The notes: generated from the sequence alone by a model not told the origin. A stretch of 30,355 bases of DNA from CAYQDR01 sp964416315 (GCA_964416315.1 CAYQDR010000052.1:1-30355), one strand, 5' to 3'; counted from the stretch's first letter, positions 5,696 to 13,687 are shown. Made by a program: numbers and translations.

Positions 5696-7192
5696 ATGAC
5701 CCGAATCCGTTCCGCGATCACCCTGGCCCCCCTGCTCCTCCTCGCGGCGACCCCGGCGGCCGTCTCCGCGCAGCCCGCCGCGGCCGCGCTGACGGTCCAG
5801 ACCACGGCGGAGCCGCCGGGGCTCGACCTCACGGCGACGCCGGCCTCCGCGACGGCCACGGTCGTGTTCTACAACATCCAGGAAACCCTGATGAAGGTGG
5901 ACGCGACCGGGAAGCTCGTCCCTTGGCTCGCCGAGCGGTGGTACACGTCCGACAACCTGAACTACACCTTCTTCCTCAAGAAGGGGGTCCGCTTCCATAC
6001 CGGCCGGCTGTTGACGGCCGGGGACGTCAAGTACGTCCTCGACCGGGCGCGGAACCCCGAGACGAAGCACCCGCACGTGCGGCACTACGAGGACATCGCG
6101 GCGATTCACGTCAAGGACGAGCACACCGTGACGGTCAGCCTCAAGAAGCTGAACGCGATGTTCGTCCACAACCTCGCCCGCCAGGGCTCCGTCATCTACC
6201 CGCGCGAGGCGGTCGAGCAGATGAAATCCCAGCCGGTCGGCACCGGGCCCTTCATGCTCGCCCGCTGGGACCGGGGGGACCGGATCGTGCTGAGGCGCAA
6301 CCCCGACTACCACGTCAAGGGCCTGCCCCGGCTCGAGCAGGTGACGTTCCGGTTCATCCCGGATCCCAATGCCGCGCTCGCGGCGCTTCAGGCCGGGGAC
6401 ATCGACGTGCTGGCCTTCGGGCTCGGGCCGGAGTCGGTCGAGGTCGTCCGCCGCTCGCCGACCCTCCAGGTCATCGTCGGTCAGACCACGAACGACGTGA
6501 TCCTCGCGCTCAACAATTCGAAGAGGCCGTTCTCCGACGTGCGCGTACGCCGCGCCATCACGCACGCCATCAACAAGGAGGAGGTCGTCAAGGGGGCGAT
6601 GTTCGGGTTCGGGCGGATCCTCGGGACGAACGTGGACCCGCTGAACCCCTACTTCGTGGACATGGCGAAGGCCGTGTCGCACAGCCCCGAGAAGGCGAAG
6701 CAGCTCCTCGCCGAAGCGGGCTACCCGCAAGGCTTCGACGCAGTCCTCAAGGTGCCGCCGCAGTATCCATACACGGTGTGGACGGGTGAGGTTCTCGTGA
6801 GCCAGCTCGGCAAGGTCGGCATCCGGGTCAAGCTCGAGCAGATCGAGTGGGGCCAGTGGCTCGACCGGATCTACCGGAACGCCGACTACGACATGACGAT
6901 CATCGGCCACGCCGAGGCGTGGGACGAGGGGAACTACGCCAACCCGAAGTACTACTTCCGGTACGACAGCCCGCGCTTCCAGGAGATCTACAAGCAGGCC
7001 CTGACGGCGCTCGACGATGCCAAGCGCCGCGCCCTCTACCGGCAGCTCCAGGAGATCATGGTCGAGGAGGCGCCGGTGGTCTGGCTCTATGCCTACCCGC
7101 GTATCGTGGCCACCAAGAAGGGCGTCCAGGGGATCTGGAGGGACCTGCCCACCCCCTCGTTCGATCTCGCCGAGGTCTCCTGGGCCAAGTAG
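5696..7192 (+). CDS. ABC transporter substrate-binding protein, peptide/nickel family (SBP family 5)
   Basis: A 498-residue periplasmic solute-binding protein of the DppA/OppA type. The signal peptide is clear: MTRIRS, a hydrophobic core, and a cleavage-like AVSAQ near residue 25. Family signatures follow: LVPWLAERW, YTFFLKKGVRFHTG with GDVKYVLDRA, VGTGPFMLARWDRGDRIVLRRNPDY, the DVRVRRAITHAINKE block and a YDMTIIGHAEAWDEGNYANPKYYF segment. Length is normal for the family. The start at 5696 is chosen because GGAGG lies about ten bases upstream; an ATG at 5678 would add six residues. The ligand may be a dipeptide, oligopeptide or another small molecule. It is first in an operon with two permeases, but 219 bases separate it from the first. 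Confidence 0.9.
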   Translation: MTRIRSAITLAPLLLLAATPAAVSAQPAAAALTVQTTAEPPGLDLTATPASATATVVFYNIQETLMKVDATGKLVPWLAERWYTSDNLNYTFFLKKGVRFHTGRLLTAGDVKYVLDRARNPETKHPHVRHYEDIAAIHVKDEHTVTVSLKKLNAMFVHNLARQGSVIYPREAVEQMKSQPVGTGPFMLARWDRGDRIVLRRNPDYHVKGLPRLEQVTFRFIPDPNAALAALQAGDIDVLAFGLGPESVEVVRRSPTLQVIVGQTTNDVILALNNSKRPFSDVRVRRAITHAINKEEVVKGAMFGFGRILGTNVDPLNPYFVDMAKAVSHSPEKAKQLLAEAGYPQGFDAVLKVPPQYPYTVWTGEVLVSQLGKVGIRVKLEQIEWGQWLDRIYRNADYDMTIIGHAEAWDEGNYANPKYYFRYDSPRFQEIYKQALTALDDAKRRALYRQLQEIMVEEAPVVWLYAYPRIVATKKGVQGIWRDLPTPSFDLAEVSWAK

Positions 7193-7291
7193 CCGCGCGT
7201 TCCCCTTCATGCCGCTCCCTCGCGTCGGCGGCGCCGGGGCCTCTCCCGGACGTGCGACGCTCCGTCCGGTTCCACCCTCGGATCGCCCTGT

Positions 7292-7407
7292 GGGGGGAGG
7301 CAGGCCCGAGCCGTTCGCCGGATGGCGAACGGCCTGGCTTTGCCAGGAGGGCCGCCCGGCGCAGCTGCGCCGGCCTGAACGAAAGGGGGCGTAGCCCCCC
7401 TCCGAAG
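7292..7407 (-). repeat. Intergenic hairpin array, variant copy C
   Basis: Four stem-loops in a row: GCCGTTCGCC-ggat-GGCGAACGGC (7310-7333), CCTGGC-TTT-GCCAGG (about 7333-7347), the palindrome CCGGCGCAGCTGCGCCGG (7356-7373) and GGGGGC-gta-GCCCCC (about 7385-7400). A longer relative lies at 22475-22650. The G-run and GGCAAAGCC hairpins of the other copies are present in the minus orientation, against the ABC genes. It fills the 219-base gap before the permease gene; no open frame there is convincing. Confidence 0.65.
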
Positions 7408-7411
7408 AAAG

Positions 7412-8356
7412 ATGCGGCGCTACGTCCTCCGGCGGCTCCTCGCCTTCGCCGCCACGCTCGTCGTGGTCTCGGTCCTGATCTTCGTCGTGATCCGGGTGCT
7501 CCCGGGCGACCCCGCGCTGATCATCATGGGCACGGAGGCGAGTCCGGAGGCGGCCGCCCGGCTCCGCGAGGCGATGGGGCTCGACCGGCCGCTCGCCGTC
7601 CAGTACTGGGACTGGATCCGCGGGGCCCTCCAGGGCGACCTCGGCCGCTCGATCCAGTACGACGTGCCGGTCGGGGGGCTGATCCTGAGCCGCCTCCGCG
7701 TGACGCTCCCGCTCACGCTGCTGGCGGCCCTCTTCATGACCGCGGCGGCGCTCCCGCTCGGGATGTACGCGGCGACCCACCACCGCGGGCTCGGGGACTA
7801 CCTGGCGATCGTCGCCTCGCAACTCGGGATCGCGATCCCCTCGTTCTGGGCCGGGCTGCTCCTCATCCTCCTCTTCGCCGTGCACCTCGCCTGGATCCAG
7901 GCAGGCGGGTTCGCGGGCTGGGAGCAAGGCCTCTGGCCGGGGGTTCGCTCGCTCCTCCTCCCGGCCCTTGCCCTTGGCTTGATCCAGGCCGCGATCCTCA
8001 CGCGGACGACGCGCTCGGCCGTCCTCGAGGTCCTCCGCGCCGAGCACGTGCGGACGGCGCGGGCCAAGGGGCTCACCGAGCGCGTGGTGACGTGGAAGCA
8101 CGTGTTCCGCAACGCCCTCATCCCCGTCGTGACGATCGTCGGGCTCCAGCTCGGGCAGCTCATGGCGGGGAGCATCGTCCTCGAGAACGTCTTCTACCTG
8201 CCGGGACTCGGGCGGCTCGCGCTCGGCGCGATCGGCGCGCGCGACCTGCCCGTCGTCCAGGGGGTCGTGCTCTTCGTGGCCACGACCATCGTCACGCTGA
8301 ACTTCGCCGTCGATCTCCTCTACGGGGTTCTCGATCCCCGCATCCGGTATGAATAG
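7412..8356 (+). CDS. ABC transporter permease, DppB-like
   Basis: A 314-residue inner-membrane permease. The N-terminus is typical of the family: MRRYVLRRLLAF, then a hydrophobic helix with VLIFVVIRVLPGDPA, then TEASPEAAARLREAMGLDRPLAVQYWDW. Several transmembrane segments follow. The cytoplasmic EAA loop that contacts the ATPase is visible as EHVRTARAKGLTERVVTWKHVFRNAL, and LENVFYLPGLGRLAL lies near the end. It forms the channel for the substrate delivered by the upstream binding protein and pairs with the DppC-like protein that overlaps its 3' end by eight bases. The ATG lies a few bases after GAAGAAAG. Confidence 0.93.
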   Translation: MRRYVLRRLLAFAATLVVVSVLIFVVIRVLPGDPALIIMGTEASPEAAARLREAMGLDRPLAVQYWDWIRGALQGDLGRSIQYDVPVGGLILSRLRVTLPLTLLAALFMTAAALPLGMYAATHHRGLGDYLAIVASQLGIAIPSFWAGLLLILLFAVHLAWIQAGGFAGWEQGLWPGVRSLLLPALALGLIQAAILTRTTRSAVLEVLRAEHVRTARAKGLTERVVTWKHVFRNALIPVVTIVGLQLGQLMAGSIVLENVFYLPGLGRLALGAIGARDLPVVQGVVLFVATTIVTLNFAVDLLYGVLDPRIRYE

Positions 8357-9176
8357 GCGCTGGCGGCGGTCGCTCGGCCACGGGAGCTTCGTGACCGGTC
8401 TCGTCATCACGGCCGCGATCGTCCTCGTCGCCGCGCTGTCGCTGGTCTACACGCCTCGCGACCCCCTCCAGATGAACATCGCCGGGCGGCTCGAGGCCCC
8501 CTCGGCGGGGCACCCCCTCGGCACCGACCAGTACGGCCGCGACCTCCTCTCGCGGGTCATGCGCGGCGCCGCAGCCTCCCTCGTGGTCGGGGGCGTGGCG
8601 GTGGGGATCGGGATGGGGGTCGGCGTCATCCTCGGGATGGCCGGGGGGTACTTCGGCGGGTGGCTCGACGAGGCGCTGATGCGGCTGATGGACGCGGTCT
8701 ACGGCTTCCCCGCCGTGCTCTCGGCGCTCCTGGTGACGGCCGCCTTCGGCCCCGGCATCGTGATCAGCATGGTGGCCGTCGGCGTGGCCTACATCCCGAT
8801 CTTCGCGCGGCTCACGCGCGGCAGCTTCCTCTCGCTCCGCGAGCAGGAGTTCGTGCTGGCGGCCCGCGCGCTCGGGGCCCGCGACTGGGCGATCATCGGC
8901 CGCCACATCCTGCCGAACACGCTCTCTCCGCTGATCGTGCAGGCCACCATCTCGTTCCCGATCGCCATCCTCGCCGAGGCGGCGCTGTCGTACCTCGGGC
9001 TGGGCACCCAGCCCCCTCATCCGTCCTGGGGACTCATGCTCAAGGATGCCCAGAGCTTCCTCGCGCTCTCGCCCTGGTACGCGATCTTCCCGGGCACGGC
9101 GATCGCGCTCGCGGTGCTCGGCTTCAACTTGTTGGGGGACGGCTTGCGGGATATCCTTGACCCGCGCGCCTCGTGA
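8349..9176 (+). CDS. ABC transporter permease, DppC-like
   Basis: A 275-residue inner-membrane permease, partner of the DppB-like protein. After a first transmembrane helix come the family marks HPLGTDQYGRDLLSRVMRGA, the EAA loop EQEFVLAARALGARDWAIIGRHILP, and SYLGLGTQPPHPSWGLML near the C-terminus. It ends in FNLLGDGLRDILDPRAS, as DppC/OppC proteins do. The ATG at 8349 overlaps the upstream gene by eight bases, so the two are translationally coupled. No DppD/DppF-type ATPase follows in the window; the next gene encodes an unrelated protein. The transporter must therefore take its ATPases from elsewhere in the genome. Confidence 0.93.
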   Translation: MNRRWRRSLGHGSFVTGLVITAAIVLVAALSLVYTPRDPLQMNIAGRLEAPSAGHPLGTDQYGRDLLSRVMRGAAASLVVGGVAVGIGMGVGVILGMAGGYFGGWLDEALMRLMDAVYGFPAVLSALLVTAAFGPGIVISMVAVGVAYIPIFARLTRGSFLSLREQEFVLAARALGARDWAIIGRHILPNTLSPLIVQATISFPIAILAEAALSYLGLGTQPPHPSWGLMLKDAQSFLALSPWYAIFPGTAIALAVLGFNLLGDGLRDILDPRAS

Positions 9177-9212
9177 CGGTAAACGGGAGCACTACCCACC
9201 AGGGAGGGAGGC

Positions 9213-9668
9213 ATGGCGGAGGATTGGGTCACGGCGACGGCAAAGAAGGTGGAGGGCCGGATCGCGGAGGAGGCCGAGCGGATCGCGACCCGCCAGAAGC
9301 GGTTCGACGAGGGCGTCGAGAAGTTCCGCAAGACGGTCCTCGACCTCGTCGGGCAGATCAACGCGAAGATCACGACCGAGCCGAACCGGATCCAGACGGT
9401 CGTCCTCCACAACGGCTTCATCCTCACCGCGGCGTACAAGCGCCTCGTCACGGAGGAGGTGCTCGGGGCGATCGAGGGGATCCCGGCGTCGGTCGGCAAG
9501 GTCGTGCTGCACTGGGAGGACCGCAAGGCTGCGACGCCGGCCGAGCGCGGCGAGGTCTTCATCACCCAGGCTGGCACGCAGACCGCCTTCTACCAGTACG
9601 TCGGCAAGGACCTGAAGCAGTTCCTGGATCCGGAGTTCAAGAAGACCATCGAGTACTTCGCGAGCTGA
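9213..9668 (+). CDS. Conserved-looking hypothetical protein, 151 aa
   Basis: I do not recognise this family. The first 50 residues are highly charged and probably form a long amphipathic helix or coiled coil (AKKVEGRIAEEAERIATRQKR and beyond). The rest alternates strand and helix with RIQTVVLHNGFILTAAYKRL, VGKVVLHWEDRK and GTQTAFYQYVGKDLKQFL, so it is a small soluble alpha/beta domain. There is no signal peptide, membrane segment or cysteine. A strong purine-rich ribosome site (GGGAGGGAGG) lies just before the ATG at 9213. It follows the permease gene by 36 bases on the same strand and ends at a terminator-like hairpin, so it is probably the last gene of the ABC operon. Confidence 0.75.
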   Translation: MAEDWVTATAKKVEGRIAEEAERIATRQKRFDEGVEKFRKTVLDLVGQINAKITTEPNRIQTVVLHNGFILTAAYKRLVTEEVLGAIEGIPASVGKVVLHWEDRKAATPAERGEVFITQAGTQTAFYQYVGKDLKQFLDPEFKKTIEYFAS

Positions 9669-9674
9669 GTTCAT

Positions 9675-9760
9675 CGGGAGGGGGCCTCGACGGCCCCCTC
9701 CCGGGCCTCCCCCCAGAGGTTGCCGCGGCAAAGCCGCGGCTCGGAGCGGAACGCCACGGC
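9675..9760 (+). terminator. Terminator-like hairpin module, copy D
   Basis: Six bases after the stop of the hypothetical gene comes a 12-pair stem with loop TCGAC (9675-9686/9692-9703). After a C-run follows GCCGCGGC-AAA-GCCGCGGC (9722-9740) and CTCGGAGCGGAA. Compared with copy B the second stem has different bases on both arms, but the AAA loop is kept. The remaining bases to 9884 show no gene. Confidence 0.7.
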
Positions 9761-9884
9761 CGCGAGGCGGATGACGGGAGCGTTGCGAGAAGCCCGGGCG
9801 GGGAGAGTCGGGTTTCGGACCCGCCCGCCATTTCTTCACGGACTCTGAGGTGACCCCGCCGGAAGCAGCCGGTGAGCGGGGCCT

Positions 9885-10058
9885 TTACCGGCCCCGCGCC
9901 AGCCAGGCGACCCAGACGAAGAAGGCGATGGTGCCGACCAGGAACACGCCGAAGGCGAAGCGCTCGGGGCCCGACGAGGGCGGAATGCGCTCGGCCGCGA
10001 GAACGGGAGAGACCGCGAGCGCGAGCATGGTGATCAATGGCAGGGCCGGGCGAGGCAC
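9885..10058 (-). CDS. Small membrane protein, 57 aa, last gene of the oxidase operon
   Basis: Starts at GTG 10058, four bases after the stop of the preceding gene. Residues 1-22 look like a signal peptide or first membrane helix (ITMLALAVSPVLAAE). A second hydrophobic helix covers residues 37-54 (FAFGVFLVGTIAFFVWVAW), followed by basic ARGR. There is no haem or metal motif. An ATG at 10028 would give a shorter product. Its place suggests a small structural or assembly subunit of the cbb3-type oxidase. A GCGGGGCC/GGCCCCGC stem-loop (9876-9897) spans its stop codon and may end the operon. Confidence 0.55.
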   Translation of the reverse strand: MPRPALPLITMLALAVSPVLAAERIPPSSGPERFAFGVFLVGTIAFFVWVAWLARGR

Positions 10059-10062
10059 GGTC

Positions 10063-10173
10063 CTAGCGGAAGGGGAATGGCGGGCTCAACGCGCGCGAGA
10101 TGTTGAAGAGGACATCGCTCAGCAGGACCAGGAGATTCGCCGTCGCTAGGACAATCAGCAATCGCTCGATCAT
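10063..10173 (-). CDS. Small membrane protein, 36 aa
   Basis: A 36-residue single-helix protein: MIERLLIVLATANLLVLLSD, then a short amphipathic tail ending in SPPFPFR. It lies between two other tiny membrane proteins, with eight bases to the gene before it and four to the gene after it, in the cbb3 oxidase operon. Small single-span subunits (CcoQ, CcoH type and others) are common in this enzyme class, but this sequence matches none that I can name. Conserved gene order in related genomes would be the best proof. Confidence 0.5.
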   Translation of the reverse strand: MIERLLIVLATANLLVLLSDVLFNISRALSPPFPFR

Positions 10174-10181
10174 GGCGTTCC

Positions 10182-10373
10182 TCACCGTCCGAGCCCCGGG
10201 CCCAGGCCGCCCCAGTAGGTGAACAGGTAGTACACGGCCCAGACGCCCAGGACCGCGTACACGACGAGGAGCCATCGGTTCACGCGGCCCTCGTAGGAAC
10301 GGATCTCGCCCTGGGCGTATTCGTGCACGGGCCCCCGCTCGGGGGCGCCGGGGTTGCGCTCGGGCTCAGTCAC
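10182..10373 (-). CDS. CcoP membrane-anchor-like protein, 63 aa, no haem
   Basis: A hydrophilic start (about 26 residues) leads to EIRSYEGRVNRWLLVVYAVL and one transmembrane helix ending in YYLFTYWGG. This is the layout of the N-terminus of CcoP, where a (D/E)G-containing stretch precedes a Trp/Tyr-rich helix that docks to CcoN. No cytochrome domain follows; the haem domains that CcoP normally carries seem to be fused to CcoO (10531-12186). The start is GTG at 10373, overlapping the previous gene by eight bases. It probably anchors or stabilises the oxidase complex. The assignment is by resemblance only. Confidence 0.55.
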   Translation of the reverse strand: MTEPERNPGAPERGPVHEYAQGEIRSYEGRVNRWLLVVYAVLGVWAVYYLFTYWGGLGPGLGR

Positions 10374-10527
10374 GCCGCTCTTCCTCCTCGGCCGCGAGGA
10401 CCTGGTACTTGACGCTCTCCACGTTCTCGAGCAGGCCCGTGGCCGCAGCCCACAGGAACGCGCAGAGCCCCGCGAGCCCCATCAGCAGGGCGACGATGAA
10501 CTCGTAGAGGGTCAGATACTCCAGCAC
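10366..10527 (-). CDS. CcoS/CcoQ-like small membrane protein, 53 aa
   Basis: A 53-residue protein starting at GTG 10527, three bases after the stop of the CcoO-cytochrome fusion, with GAAGGA in the end of that gene as ribosome site. One helix (FIVALLMGLAGLCAFLWAAA) is followed by an acidic tail with ENVESVKYQVL and EEEE. Small proteins with one helix and a tail of the form G-x-(F/L)-(D/E)-(D/N)-(V/L)-E occur in cbb3 loci as CcoS (assembly) or CcoQ (stability). It overlaps the next gene by eight bases, so the chain is translationally coupled. Confidence 0.55.
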   Translation of the reverse strand: MLEYLTLYEFIVALLMGLAGLCAFLWAAATGLLENVESVKYQVLAAEEEERRD

Positions 10528-10530
10528 CGG

Positions 10531-12186
10531 TCAGTCCTTCGGCCCGCCACGCAGGCCGAAGCGGTAGCGGTGGAACTCGGCCGAACCTGCAACGAGCGCG
10601 GCCCCGCGATCGGGGTCGTAGGCGTAGCGGGCATCCGTCGCCGTGTCAGGTCGGTTCAGCATGGCTTTGGTCTGCGCGTCGAGCCGGAGCTTCTGGCCCG
10701 TGAGCGGGTCCGCGAACGCCGAGAGCGAGAGCACGAAGTAGCTGATCGCCCAGCGCTCTTCCTCCTTCATGGACTCGGTGAACGAGGGCATGGGCGTGCC
10801 GTTCAGACCCGTCGACATCGTGCGGAAGATGTCGCGGACGCTGGAGCCCCCCTTGAACTGTCCGCGGGTGAAGTCCGTGGGGCGGATGGGCAGCTTGTCG
10901 TCCGTCTTGAGCTGCCCGGCGGAGGGCCCATCGCCCTTCCCCTCGTTCCCGTGGCACTCCCAGCACTTCGCCTTGACGAAGAGCTCCTTGCCCTTGATCA
11001 CGAGCTCGGGGGTGGCCGGGGGGGGTTCCGGAATGACGAGCGGCGGTTCCGGGGGATCCTTCCAGAAGTCGGGCGCGAACGTCTTGATGAACTGGATCAC
11101 GGCGAGGCGGTCCTTCTCGTGGAGCTCGTGCCAGGTCGGCATCGCCGTCCAGCGGACGCCGCGGGTGATGGTGCGGAAGAGGTCGCCGTCGGTCGGAAGC
11201 GAGCCCGAGGGGGTCGTCCGGAACTTGAACGCCGGCACCGTGAAGTCTCGGGGACGCGGCTGCAGGAACGTGGCGGCCGGACCGTTCCCGTCCCCTTTCT
11301 CGCCATGACAGCCGACGCAGCGCTGCATGTACACCTCCCGCCCACGCTCGACCAGCTTGAGGGTCCGCGGCACCTCCATGACACTCACCGCTACGTTCTG
11401 CGGCTCGAAGACCTCCCGCCAGGCCCCGCGGGTGGTCCCGAGCTTCTGGAGGTAGGCCACGAGTCCCACCATGTCCGCGGACGGCACCACGAGTGTGATC
11501 GCCGCGAACGCGGGCGGTCTGTCCCCGAAGTGTCGGAGTTCGAGGACCGGCATGCCCGGGATCTTGCCCTCGTGCCCCTGGGGGTCCGCGAAGGCCAGGC
11601 CGGCCTCGTTCGGGAAGAGCAGGACCTTCGGCTCCGGTGCCATCGTGAAGTAGCGACCGAGCTCCGGTTGGTCGCCGAGCACGTAGGCCTCACCGGCCTT
11701 GCGGACCGGGATCCGGAGCTGGTGGAAAAGCCACTTGAACGACGCCATGTTCGAATCCGGGACGACCATCTGCGCGTCCCAGTGGTGGGCGTAGTGCCAG
11801 CCGTCGGCGAACTTCAACCCCTCGCGGGTGAGGTCGGGGCCGATGCGCCGGGTGGAGAAGAGGTGGGGGGCGTCGAAGTGGTACTCGCCCGCCTCCGAGA
11901 CCGGCCCCCAGCGGAACTCTTCCCCGGTGACCGGACGGACGTACTGGCTGTGGCAATACCAGCAGCCCTCGCGGATGTAGACGCGCCGGCCACGTTGCTC
12001 GAGCGGGGTGTAGTCCGCCGCCTCGTACCACACCCACTTCACCTCGCCGAGGTCGTTGCGGACCGCGCGGGTGACCTTCTTGTCGCGCGACTCCGGCGTG
12101 ACGGCCGGCAGGAACCCCTGAACGAAGACGGCGAGGGTGATGAATCCGAACCCGGCGCCGAGCGCGAGGGACTTGATCGTCCTCAC
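10531..12186 (-). CDS. ccoO: CcoO fused to two further cytochrome c domains (tri-haem cbb3 oxidase subunit)
   Basis: A 551-residue membrane-anchored cytochrome. Residues 8-28 are the N-terminal helix of CcoO (LALGAGFGFITLAVFVQGFL). The CcoO haem domain follows with CWYCHSQYVRPV (CXXCH at 75-79), then RRIGPDLTREG and the expected distal WHYAHHWDAQMVVPDSNM block. Two more class I cytochrome c domains follow, with CVGCH at 290-294 and CWECH at 408-412, each with a later methionine-containing segment (TAMPTW, TPMPSF) as likely axial ligand. Normal CcoO has one haem and about 200-250 residues; the two extra haems are what CcoP usually supplies. It would pass electrons from periplasmic donors to CcoN. 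The ATG overlaps the ccoN stop by four bases (12183-12186). Confidence 0.88.
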   Translation of the reverse strand: MRTIKSLALGAGFGFITLAVFVQGFLPAVTPESRDKKVTRAVRNDLGEVKWVWYEAADYTPLEQRGRRVYIREGCWYCHSQYVRPVTGEEFRWGPVSEAGEYHFDAPHLFSTRRIGPDLTREGLKFADGWHYAHHWDAQMVVPDSNMASFKWLFHQLRIPVRKAGEAYVLGDQPELGRYFTMAPEPKVLLFPNEAGLAFADPQGHEGKIPGMPVLELRHFGDRPPAFAAITLVVPSADMVGLVAYLQKLGTTRGAWREVFEPQNVAVSVMEVPRTLKLVERGREVYMQRCVGCHGEKGDGNGPAATFLQPRPRDFTVPAFKFRTTPSGSLPTDGDLFRTITRGVRWTAMPTWHELHEKDRLAVIQFIKTFAPDFWKDPPEPPLVIPEPPPATPELVIKGKELFVKAKCWECHGNEGKGDGPSAGQLKTDDKLPIRPTDFTRGQFKGGSSVRDIFRTMSTGLNGTPMPSFTESMKEEERWAISYFVLSLSAFADPLTGQKLRLDAQTKAMLNRPDTATDARYAYDPDRGAALVAGSAEFHRYRFGLRGGPKD

Positions 12187-13583
12187 GGTCGGGCGGGCTC
12201 CCCGCCGGGGATGCGGGCGGGTATCGATAGCGACGAGCGCATCAGGTTATAGACCAGGAGCGACATCCCGGTGTCCATCGAGATTCCCGCGAAGGTCCGC
12301 AGGAACCAGGACGGCTTCATGGTGTTCACGGTTTCGATCCACTCGACCCCCGTCATCCACATGAAGCCCTGCTGGAGCCCCTGAAAGGTGAGGCCGAGGC
12401 CCATGGTGGAGATCCCGAGCGTGATGAGCCAGAAACTCCAGTTTCCGAGGCGGAAGCTCCAGAGCTGCGTGCCGTTCACCTTGGGCCACACGTAGATGGC
12501 GCCCGCCATGGCCCAGACGACGAAGGTCCCGAAGACGGTCAGGTGAGAGTGCGAGATCACGAAGTCGGTGAAGTGTGTCGGCTGCTGGAGCGCGCGGAGG
12601 GCCTCGACGGAACCCTGGAAGCAGCCCGCGAGATACATGAGCGAGCCCATGATGAGGAACTTCGCCGGCAGGTTCTGGCCGAAGCCCTGCCAGTGGCCGA
12701 CCATGGTCCCGAAGAAGTTCTGGAGGACGGTCCAGACCGGGATGATGAGCAGCATGGAGGACACGATGGCGATCGTCTCGGCCCAGTCGGCGATCGGGGA
12801 GTAGAGGTAGTGGTGGATGCCGACGAACGGGTAGAAGAAGGCGAGGGACCAGAAGCCGATGAGCGAGAGCTTGTGGCTGTAGATCGGCGCCTGGATGCTC
12901 GCGGGCAGGAAGTAGTAGATGAGAACGTAGCCGGCAGGCGTGATCCAGAGCCCGACGATGTAGTGGATGAACAGGCCGTGCATGGCGGCGTTGTTGATGC
13001 CGGGGAAGTTGTAAGGCCCGATGAGGCCGAGCACGAGGTTCACGTCGGTCCACACGAGCGCGGCAATGAGGTACCAGAGGGAGACGTACAGCTCCTTCTG
13101 GGTCCGGTGCTTGAGCGTCACGAGATGCTGGACGGTGAGAAACACGAGGATCAGCAGGATCACGACGTTCGTCACCTGCGGCAGCTCGCCCGCCTCCCAG
13201 CCGCGGTTCCAGCCCCAGGGCCACCCCGTCGCCAGCGAGAGGAAGCCGAGGAGGAGGTTGACGTTCCAGAGCCAGAGGGCGGGGACGCCCCAGCCCTCCT
13301 TCCAGACGCGGACCCCGGCCAGGCGCGGGACGATGTAGTAGGCAAGGCCGATGAACAGGGTGGAGAACGCACCGAGGATGACGCCGTTGACGTGGATCGG
13401 GCGAAGCCGCCCGAAGGTGAGCCAGGAGGTGTTACCGAGAAAGTCGGGATAGTTGAACTTCGTCGAGACGATGACCCCGATGGTCGGGGCGAACAAGAGC
13501 CAGAAGAACCCCCACGCCAGCCAGCCCCGGATGAGGGCTTTGTTGATCAGGGCGTCGTTTCGCGCCGATTCGTTCGTGGCCAT
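12183..13583 (-). CDS. ccoN: cbb3-type cytochrome c oxidase subunit I
   Basis: A 466-residue integral membrane protein with about 12 helices, the catalytic subunit that reduces oxygen at a haem b3-CuB centre. Likely metal ligands are visible: His64 (RPIHVNGVILGAF) for low-spin haem b, His207 (MHGLFIHYIVGLW) and His257/His258 (FVGIHHYL) for CuB, and His345/His347 (SHSHLTVFGTF) for the two haems. Tyr251 in FFYPFVGIHH sits where the cross-linked tyrosine of cbb3 enzymes is found. Length is typical. It is followed by the CcoO fusion (ATGA overlap). GAGAGAG upstream of the ATG can serve as ribosome site. It is separated from the SoxYZ gene by a hairpin repeat and a small frame. Confidence 0.93.
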   Translation of the reverse strand: MATNESARNDALINKALIRGWLAWGFFWLLFAPTIGVIVSTKFNYPDFLGNTSWLTFGRLRPIHVNGVILGAFSTLFIGLAYYIVPRLAGVRVWKEGWGVPALWLWNVNLLLGFLSLATGWPWGWNRGWEAGELPQVTNVVILLILVFLTVQHLVTLKHRTQKELYVSLWYLIAALVWTDVNLVLGLIGPYNFPGINNAAMHGLFIHYIVGLWITPAGYVLIYYFLPASIQAPIYSHKLSLIGFWSLAFFYPFVGIHHYLYSPIADWAETIAIVSSMLLIIPVWTVLQNFFGTMVGHWQGFGQNLPAKFLIMGSLMYLAGCFQGSVEALRALQQPTHFTDFVISHSHLTVFGTFVVWAMAGAIYVWPKVNGTQLWSFRLGNWSFWLITLGISTMGLGLTFQGLQQGFMWMTGVEWIETVNTMKPSWFLRTFAGISMDTGMSLLVYNLMRSSLSIPARIPGGEPARP

Positions 13584-13591
13584 TCACTCTC

Positions 13592-13687
13592 TCAGAGCGG
13601 CGCGTGCCGACCGTCGTGGGCGGCCCGGCGCTGGGAGCTCGTCCGGGCAAACCGGGCGACTCGCTCGAGCAAGACCGCGTTGCTCAT
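13592..13687 (-). CDS. Possible small protein upstream of ccoN, 31 aa
   Basis: An ATG at 13687 opens a frame of 31 codons ending eight bases before the ccoN ATG. The product is basic (MSNAVLLERVARFARTSSQ, then an Arg/His-rich tail) and soluble. GGAG lies about nine bases upstream, within the end of the hairpin repeat. Gene-like spacing and a fair ribosome site support it; the short length and lack of any recognised family speak against it. Confidence 0.3.
   Translation of the reverse strand: MSNAVLLERVARFARTSSQRRAAHDGRHAPL

Noticed and set aside
5216..8410. An open frame of more than 1,000 codons on the minus strand across the ABC genes
   Set aside because: It is an antisense shadow caused by high GC; only its last 131 codons (the cupin gene) are real.
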